Origin: Bacteroidota bacterium
GTDB lineage: Bacteria > Bacteroidota > Bacteroidia > Flavobacteriales > Flavobacteriaceae
Direction of reading: 5' to 3'
Length of the DNA stretch: 37,294 nt
Assembly (NCBI GenBank): GCA_023390775.1
Contig: JAEWCF010000029.1
Location: 1-37,294 of the forward strand
Shown here piece by piece: positions 32,330-37,294 of this stretch (positions are counted from its first letter, which is position 1; every line of letters begins with the position of its first letter). Made by a program: the position numbers and the translations under genes. A model generated the notes under the pieces. The model worked only from the letters and a program-made list of their open reading frames with translations. It searched no databases and was not told the origin of the DNA.

Positions 32330-32992
32330 TCACTTCGCGTTTTCGGCGAGCCAACGCTGTTCGATCCGCTCGATGTCCTTGATGGAATGGCGGGCCCAAT
32401 TGGTACGGATGACGGCGATTTCCGCTTCCGACAACCTCCAGTCCACTTCACTTTTGCGCAATCTGGTGGTGAGATCCTGCAGGATGATCGCCGCCGAAAC
32501 CGAAATGTTAAGGCTCTCGGTAAAACCCGCCATCGGAATCTTCAGGAAACCGTCGGCACGGTCGATCACTTCCTGCGAAAGACCTTCCCTTTCGGTACCA
32601 AAGAACAACGCGGCGGGTGTGGAAAGGTCAAAGTCGGCCAAAAGGCAATCGTCCTGGTGCGGCGTTGTGGCGATGATGCGATAGCCTTTTTCCTTTAGCG
32701 CGTCGATGCAGCCGGTGACGGTGTCGTAACGGATAATATCCACCCATTTTTGGGCTCCCATCGCGATTTCCTTATCGATTTTCTTTCCGAAACGTTGCTC
32801 GATCACATGCAGCTGCTGCACCCCGAACACCTCGCACGAGCGCATCACCGCGCTGGTGTTGTGCAACTGGAACACGTCTTCCACCGCAACGGTCAAAAAG
32901 TTGGTCCGGCGGCTCAGGACATCCATGAACCGGGCTTTGCGGCCGGGCGTCAGAAATCCTTCCAAATATTCGAGAAGAGCCGGGTCGTGCAT
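32330..32992 (-). CDS. TrmH family RNA methyltransferase (SPOUT)
   Basis: A 220-residue SpoU/TrmH methyltransferase that uses S-adenosylmethionine for 2'-O-ribose methylation of RNA. Motif 1 is HNTSAVMRSCEVFG, motif 2 FFGTEREGLS, motif 3 IPMAGFTESLNISVSAAI. The length and a short N-terminal part without an extended RNA-binding domain fit the tRNA (guanosine-18-2'-O) TrmH type. The substrate tRNA position is inferred. The ATG at 32992 lies just after the -7 box at 33003-33010. Confidence 0.93.
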   Translation of the reverse strand: MHDPALLEYLEGFLTPGRKARFMDVLSRRTNFLTVAVEDVFQLHNTSAVMRSCEVFGVQQLHVIEQRFGKKIDKEIAMGAQKWVDIIRYDTVTGCIDALKEKGYRIIATTPHQDDCLLADFDLSTPAALFFGTEREGLSQEVIDRADGFLKIPMAGFTESLNISVSAAIILQDLTTRLRKSEVDWRLSEAEIAVIRTNWARHSIKDIERIEQRWLAENAK

Positions 32993-33002
32993 ATTTTTTT
33001 TT

Positions 33003-33010
33003 CAAAATTA
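33003..33010 (-). promoter_or_regulatory. -7 promoter box for the TrmH gene
   Basis: Minus-strand TAATTTTG fits TAnnTTTG and lies 10 nt before ATG 32992, so the transcript would be nearly leaderless. Confidence 0.5.
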
Positions 33011-33101
33011 CGGATTATAATCCCGCCCTCCCACCCGCAAGCTACCCCGCCTCGAAACTTCCACTCTCCACAATTCCCGCATTTTTCCCTAAATTCCCAT
33101 T

Positions 33102-33791
33102 ATGAAAAAGCTTGTCGTACTCACCGGCGCCGGAATTTCGGCCGAAAGCGGCATCTCCACCTTCCGCGACTCGAACGGGCTGTGGGAAGGCCATGATGTC
33201 ATGGAAGTCGCCTCTCCCATGGGCTGGCGCAACAACATGGACCTGGTCCTGGATTTTTACAACAAGCGCCGCCGGCAACTGCACGAGGTCTCGCCCAACC
33301 GCGGGCATGAAATCCTGGCCGAACTCGAGCGGCATTTTGAGGTCCATATCATCACCCAGAATGTCGATAACCTTCACGAACGGGCCGGCAGTTCCAACGT
33401 CATCCATCTGCACGGCGAACTGTTCAAGGTACGCAGTTGCGGCAATATCCGGGACATCCGCCATTGGGAAAAGGACCTTTTGCGCGGAGATTGCGACGAC
33501 GAAGGCCATCAGCTCCGACCGCACATCGTATGGTTTGGCGAAGCCGTCCCCGAAATGTCACGCGCCATCGAACTTGCGATGCAGGCCGATATTTTTGCCG
33601 TGGTCGGCACCTCCTTGCAGGTTTATCCGGCTGCGGGGCTGATCGATCACGCGCCATCAAACTCTGTTTTGTACTACATCGACCCGAAACCCGCCCAACT
33701 TTACCTATCGGGTCGGAATGTGCGCGTGATTGCCGAAACAGGCTCGTCCGGACTTGAAAAAATGCGAAGCGAATTATTGGAAAAAACCTGA
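33102..33791 (+). CDS. SIR2-family NAD-dependent protein deacylase, class III, lacking the zinc site
   Basis: A 229-residue sirtuin with the NAD-binding GAGISAESGISTFR (9-22), TQNVDNLHERAGS (85-97), catalytic His104 in HLHGEL, and the later FGE and GTSLQVYP. The Tyr53-x-x-Arg56 pair is the class III (CobB/SIRT5-like) signature that selects negatively charged acyl groups such as succinyl or malonyl. The usual CxxC ... CxxC zinc site is not present: only Cys113 and Cys131 lie in that region. The short form resembles other flavobacterial sirtuins I recall. Targets are unknown. No convincing -7 box lies in the 100 bases upstream. Confidence 0.93.
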   Translation: MKKLVVLTGAGISAESGISTFRDSNGLWEGHDVMEVASPMGWRNNMDLVLDFYNKRRRQLHEVSPNRGHEILAELERHFEVHIITQNVDNLHERAGSSNVIHLHGELFKVRSCGNIRDIRHWEKDLLRGDCDDEGHQLRPHIVWFGEAVPEMSRAIELAMQADIFAVVGTSLQVYPAAGLIDHAPSNSVLYYIDPKPAQLYLSGRNVRVIAETGSSGLEKMRSELLEKT

Positions 33792-33792
33792 T

Positions 33793-33834
33793 AAATCGGG
33801 GCTTTTTGCTAAAATCGGGCTTTTATTTTTGCCC
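33793..33834 (+). repeat. Short direct repeat between sirtuin gene and purB
   Basis: AAATCGGGGCTTTTT at 33793-33807 and AAATCGGGCTTTTA at 33812-33825 are near copies 19 bases apart. The second includes GGGC (33817-33820) facing GCCC (33831-33834) across a T-rich loop. It might act as a weak terminator of the sirtuin gene, or simply be an AT-rich spacer. Confidence 0.35.
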
Positions 33835-33843
33835 TCGAAAAGC

Positions 33844-33851
33844 TATATTTG
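33844..33851 (+). promoter_or_regulatory. -7 promoter box for purB
   Basis: TATATTTG fits TAnnTTTG and ends 17 nt before ATG 33869. The nearby ATG at 33858 is out of frame. Confidence 0.55.
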
Positions 33852-33868
33852 CGCTTAATGCGAAATTT

Positions 33869-35215
33869 ATGCAAGACCTGACACAGCTCAGCGCCGTCTC
33901 ACCCATCGACGGCCGTTACCGAAGCAAAACCGCAGTACTTTCAAAATATTTCAGCGAGGAGGCGCTCATCCGCTACCGCATCCGGATCGAGGTGGAATAC
34001 TTCATCGCGCTTTGCGGTTTTGGCCTACCGCAATTGACGAGCGTGCCGGCAAATTCGTTCGGGGCGCTCCGGGCATTGTACGAAGATTTTTCGACCGATT
34101 CGGCGCATGCCATAAAGGAAATCGAGAAGACCACCAACCACGATGTGAAGGCAGTGGAATATTTCATCAAGGATGCCTTTGAGAAGAACGGGCTTTCGCA
34201 ATATCGGGAATTCATCCATTTCGGGCTGACCTCGCAGGACATCAATAACACGGCGATCCCGCTATCGGCGAAGGAAGCGTTCGAGGATGCCTACCTGCCA
34301 AAACTGATTGCGCTGATCGCGAAACTAAAAGACCTCTCGCAGGAGTGGAAAGACGTCCCGATGCTCGCCCGCACGCATGGCCAGCCTGCCTCGCCCACGC
34401 GGCTTGGCAAGGAAATCGGCGTGTTTGTCGAGCGGCTCGAACAGCAGATAAGGCACCTATTCAACATACCGTTCGCGGCAAAATTTGGCGGCGCAACGGG
34501 TAATTTCAACGCGCACCAGGTGGCCTACCCGCAGTTTGACTGGAAGGAATTCGGGAGGAAATTTGTCGAAGATTCCCTCGGGCTCCACCATTCTTTCCCC
34601 ACGACGCAAATCGAGCATTACGATCATTTCGCCGCCTTTTTCGACGCCCTGAAACGCATCAACACGATCATCATCGACCTGGACCGCGACATCTGGACCT
34701 ATGTTTCGATGGATTATTTTAAACAGAAGATCAAGGCAGGCGAAATCGGTTCATCGGCCATGCCGCACAAGGTCAATCCCATCGATTTCGAGAATTCCGA
34801 AGGCAACCTGGGCATCGCCAATGCGGTATTCGAACACCTGTCGGCCAAATTGCCGCTTTCCAGGCTGCAACGCGACCTCACCGACAGCACGGTTTTGCGA
34901 AACATCGGCGTCCCGATGGGCCACACGCTGATCGGGTTCGATGCCACGCTGAAGGGGCTTGACAAACTCCTGCTCAATCCCGGCAAACTCGCCGCCGACC
35001 TCGACCAGAACTGGGCCGTAGTGGCCGAAGCCATCCAAACGATCCTTCGGCGCGAGGGCTATCCAAATCCTTACGAGGCGCTCAAGGGACTCACGCGTAC
35101 CCATGCGACCATTGACCAAAACAGCATATCCGAATTCATCCGCACCCTTGAGGTCAGCGATTCGGTCAGGGAAGAACTCATGGCCATATCACCGTCTAAT
35201 TATCTGGGAATATAA
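33869..35215 (+). CDS. purB: Adenylosuccinate lyase
   Basis: A 448-residue enzyme of purine synthesis that splits SAICAR to AICAR plus fumarate and adenylosuccinate to AMP plus fumarate. It belongs to the fumarase/aspartase superfamily. Landmarks are LSAVSPIDGRY near the start, TNHDVKAVEYF, FGLTSQDINNTA, ARTHGQPASPTRLGKE, the signature loop GEIGSSAMPHKVNPIDFENSEGN with the catalytic serine, and LSRLQRDLTDSTVLRN. The length and the SAMPHKVNP wording are as in the bacterial type related to E. coli PurB. The following antiporter starts at 35216, immediately after the stop, so both may share a transcript. Confidence 0.97.
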   Translation: MQDLTQLSAVSPIDGRYRSKTAVLSKYFSEEALIRYRIRIEVEYFIALCGFGLPQLTSVPANSFGALRALYEDFSTDSAHAIKEIEKTTNHDVKAVEYFIKDAFEKNGLSQYREFIHFGLTSQDINNTAIPLSAKEAFEDAYLPKLIALIAKLKDLSQEWKDVPMLARTHGQPASPTRLGKEIGVFVERLEQQIRHLFNIPFAAKFGGATGNFNAHQVAYPQFDWKEFGRKFVEDSLGLHHSFPTTQIEHYDHFAAFFDALKRINTIIIDLDRDIWTYVSMDYFKQKIKAGEIGSSAMPHKVNPIDFENSEGNLGIANAVFEHLSAKLPLSRLQRDLTDSTVLRNIGVPMGHTLIGFDATLKGLDKLLLNPGKLAADLDQNWAVVAEAIQTILRREGYPNPYEALKGLTRTHATIDQNSISEFIRTLEVSDSVREELMAISPSNYLGI

Positions 35216-37294
35216 ATGAACGAAGCCGCCGAAACCTCGCACCATCTGTACCCGCTCATCAGCGATCTCGGACTGATCCTGATGACGGCGGGGGTTGCCG
35301 TGCTCATTTTCAAGAAACTCAAACAGCCGCTTGTCCTGGGTTATCTTATCGCGGGATTTTTGGCAGGCAGCAATTTCAACTGGTTCCCGTCGGTGACCGA
35401 CATGCACAGCGTCGAGGTCTGGGCCGAGATCGGCGTGATCATCCTCCTGTTCAGCCTGGGGCTTGAGTTCAGTTTCAAAAAGCTGGTCAAGGTAGGCGGA
35501 TCGGCATCGGTCACCGCATCGGTACAGATCGTTTTCATGATCCTGGTGGGTTTCGCCACGGGAAGGCTGATGGGCTGGAACAATATGGACAGCATCTTTT
35601 TGGGCGCGATCCTCTCGATGTCCTCGACCACGATCATCATCCGCGCCTTTGACGAACTTGGGGTCAAGGGCCGAAAATTTGCGGGAATCGTATTCGGGGC
35701 GCTTATCGTCGAGGATATCGTGGCCATCTTGCTGATGGTCGTCCTCTCCACCATCGCGGTGAGCCAGCAATTCTCGGGGAGCGATTTGCTGTTCTCGGTC
35801 CTGAAACTCGCGTTTTTCCTGACCCTCTGGTTCCTGGCGGGGATATTCTTCGTTCCTTCGCTGTTGCGCCTGGCAAAGAACCTTTTGACCGACGAAATCT
35901 CCCTGCTCATCTCGATCGCGCTTTGCCTGATGATGGTGATTTTGGCGACACAGGCCGGATTCTCGCCCGCGCTCGGGGCCTTCATCATGGGCTCCATCAT
36001 CGCCGAGACCACGCAGGCCGAAAAGATCGAGCACCTCATTACGCCCGTAAAGCACCTCTTTGGCGCGGTGTTTTTCGTGTCGGTGGGGATGTTGATCGAC
36101 CTCGGGACACTGGTGGACTACGCCGGGCCTGTGGCCATCATTACGGTCCTGACCATTTTTGGCAAGGCGTTCAGTTCGGCGGCGGGCGCACTGATATCGG
36201 GGCAACCGCTTCGCCAATCGGTACAGGCGGGGATGAGCCTTGCGCAAATCGGTGAATTCTCGTTCATCATCGCCACGCTCGGTATGAACCTGGGGGTCAC
36301 AAGCAAATTCCTGTACCCGATAGTGGTCGCGGTGTCGGCCATCACGACCTTTACCACGCCGTTCCTGATCAAGCAGTCCAATTACATATCGGAAAAACTT
36401 GAAGCCACGCTCCCTAAAAAATGGGTCCGGGCCCTTGAAAAATATTCTTCCAACAGCGATTCGATCCGTTCGGCGAGCAACTGGCAGATCGCGCTAAGGG
36501 CCAACATATTGCAGATCGTGATCCATTCGGTGATCATCGTTGCGATCATCCTGCTGTCGTCCCAGTACATCCTGCCGATGGTTTCGCATTCCACATTTGG
36601 CAACGGAATCGCGGCCGTCATTACCCTGGTCATCGTATCGCCTTTCCTTTGGGCGCTTTCGCTCAGGCGCGTGGCGGTAAAGCAGACCGAAATCCTGATG
36701 ACCGAACGCAAGTACCGCGGCCCCATCATCATGATCATCCTTTTGCGGATGGCCCTCACGCTGTTCTACCTGGGCTTCCTCATCAACATCTTCTTCTCGC
36801 CACTGGTCGCCTTCATCGCGCTGGTGGTGGCGGTAGTCGCTTACTTTTTGTTCCCGAAGGCGCTCAACCGGCAGTACCAGAAGATCGAAAACCACTTCAT
36901 CACGAACCTCAATGCGCGCGAACTGGTCAAGGCCAGCCGAAGCCGCCGCGATCTGACGCCGTGGGACGGGCACATGACCTACTTCGACATCGCCGCCGAA
37001 TCCAACCTGGCCGGCAAGACCCTGGAAGAATTAAGGCTTCGGGAGCAATTGGGGATCAACGTGGCTTTTATCAGGCGCGGAGATATTTCGATCAACATCC
37101 CGTCGCGCAATGAACGGTTGTTTCCCGGTGACGAGGTGTGCGTGATCGGTACCGATGCGCAAATCGCGCAATTCAAGACCTTTCTCGACGAAAACGAAAT
37201 GGCCACGCCGGAGAAGCCTGTGGAAACCGATCTGGTTCTCAAGCAGGTCGAGCTCCGAAACGAGGAGTTCATCGGCAAGAGCATCCGCGAATCA
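35216..37294 (+). CDS. CPA2 cation:proton antiporter with TrkA-C domains (3' truncated)
   Basis: This frame is open from ATG 35216 to the window end (693 codons seen), so the C-terminus is missing. The membrane part has about 12 to 14 helices with KefB/CPA2 motifs: SLGLEFSFKKL, SSTTIIIRAFDELG, GALIVEDIVAI with a transport-relevant Asp, ALGAFIMGSIIAET, FGAVFFVSVGMLID and AQIGEFSFIIA. A further hydrophobic block follows at about 425-555. From about residue 585 a TrkA-C (RCK-type) domain follows (DIAAESNLAGKTLEELRL ... PGDEVCVIGTD). A second one is starting when the window ends. No TrkA-N NAD-binding domain precedes. It probably exchanges K+ or Na+ for H+. Confidence 0.9.
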   Translation, partial: MNEAAETSHHLYPLISDLGLILMTAGVAVLIFKKLKQPLVLGYLIAGFLAGSNFNWFPSVTDMHSVEVWAEIGVIILLFSLGLEFSFKKLVKVGGSASVTASVQIVFMILVGFATGRLMGWNNMDSIFLGAILSMSSTTIIIRAFDELGVKGRKFAGIVFGALIVEDIVAILLMVVLSTIAVSQQFSGSDLLFSVLKLAFFLTLWFLAGIFFVPSLLRLAKNLLTDEISLLISIALCLMMVILATQAGFSPALGAFIMGSIIAETTQAEKIEHLITPVKHLFGAVFFVSVGMLIDLGTLVDYAGPVAIITVLTIFGKAFSSAAGALISGQPLRQSVQAGMSLAQIGEFSFIIATLGMNLGVTSKFLYPIVVAVSAITTFTTPFLIKQSNYISEKLEATLPKKWVRALEKYSSNSDSIRSASNWQIALRANILQIVIHSVIIVAIILLSSQYILPMVSHSTFGNGIAAVITLVIVSPFLWALSLRRVAVKQTEILMTERKYRGPIIMIILLRMALTLFYLGFLINIFFSPLVAFIALVVAVVAYFLFPKALNRQYQKIENHFITNLNARELVKASRSRRDLTPWDGHMTYFDIAAESNLAGKTLEELRLREQLGINVAFIRRGDISINIPSRNERLFPGDEVCVIGTDAQIAQFKTFLDENEMATPEKPVETDLVLKQVELRNEEFIGKSIRES

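Noticed and set aside
35189..36247. 352-residue minus-strand frame opposite the antiporter
   Set aside because: It lies antisense to clear CPA2 motifs; the Asp/Arg/Gln-rich composition is the shadow of membrane-protein codons.
1..37294. Phage, toxin-antitoxin or anti-phage defence system
   Set aside because: I checked each gene and each gap longer than 100 bases; none shows defence, integrase, transposase or toxin motifs.

Overview
This looks like a chromosomal segment of a relatively GC-rich member of the Flavobacteriaceae (Bacteroidota). The evidence is: repeated Bacteroidota-type -7 promoter boxes (TAnnTTTG) 12 to 85 nt before start codons, with few clear Shine-Dalgarno sequences; two secreted proteins with type IX secretion (T9SS) C-terminal sorting domains; and flavobacterial protein types such as DUF4834, YfhO, a dihydroorotase-like protein without zinc ligands, and a serine-palmitoyltransferase-like enzyme. 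Most of the window is housekeeping sequence. I see no phage, insertion sequence, CRISPR array, tRNA or rRNA.

Layout. 1-1211: end of a LolD-type ATPase gene, coupled to a TIGR02757/DUF2400 gene. 1189-3036: a small membrane protein divergent from a DEAD-box helicase. 3106-7240: a tight four-gene operon (BatA-like protein, dihydroorotase-like protein, small membrane protein, esterase). 7237-8498: a convergent pair (PhnP-like metallo-hydrolase, then an anchored protein). 8586-10046: a large conserved protein of unknown function. 10228-12161: Bcp peroxidase, endonuclease III, and an ECF sigma factor followed by a 47-residue protein. 12507-15299: uvrA. 15296-17160: a secreted M28 peptidase and a small exported protein. 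17226-22677: a minus-strand operon (DUF4834, YfhO, glycosyltransferase, flippase) that probably assembles a cell-surface glycan. 22786-24878: an outer-membrane-type protein coupled to a GNAT-like protein. 24958-27726: a lipoprotein, an alpha-oxoamine-synthase-family enzyme likely to act in sphingoid or sulfonolipid synthesis, and a second T9SS cargo. 27882-29551: fatty acid desaturase and RdgB. 29640-37294: a DeaD-like helicase, a carboxypeptidase-regulatory-like exported protein, a TrmH-family methyltransferase, a sirtuin, adenylosuccinate lyase, and a CPA2 antiporter cut by the window end.

Most notable non-coding signal: three intergenic elements built from a degenerate heptamer with consensus RTYAGYN on one arm and its reverse complement on the other (10053-10230, 12363-12446, 24880-24962). 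The heptamers differ between copies, but the 7-nt period and the arrangement of two opposed arms are kept in the first two; the third has essentially one arm. Copy B folds on paper into a long hairpin with about one mismatch per turn of seven. Copy A encloses a spacer that can itself fold as a three-way junction.

Notable coding signal: several conserved enzymes lack the metal-binding residues usual for their families. These are the dihydroorotase-like protein (metal histidines), endonuclease III (no 4Fe-4S cysteines), the sirtuin (no CxxC pairs) and UvrA (half of zinc site 1 missing).
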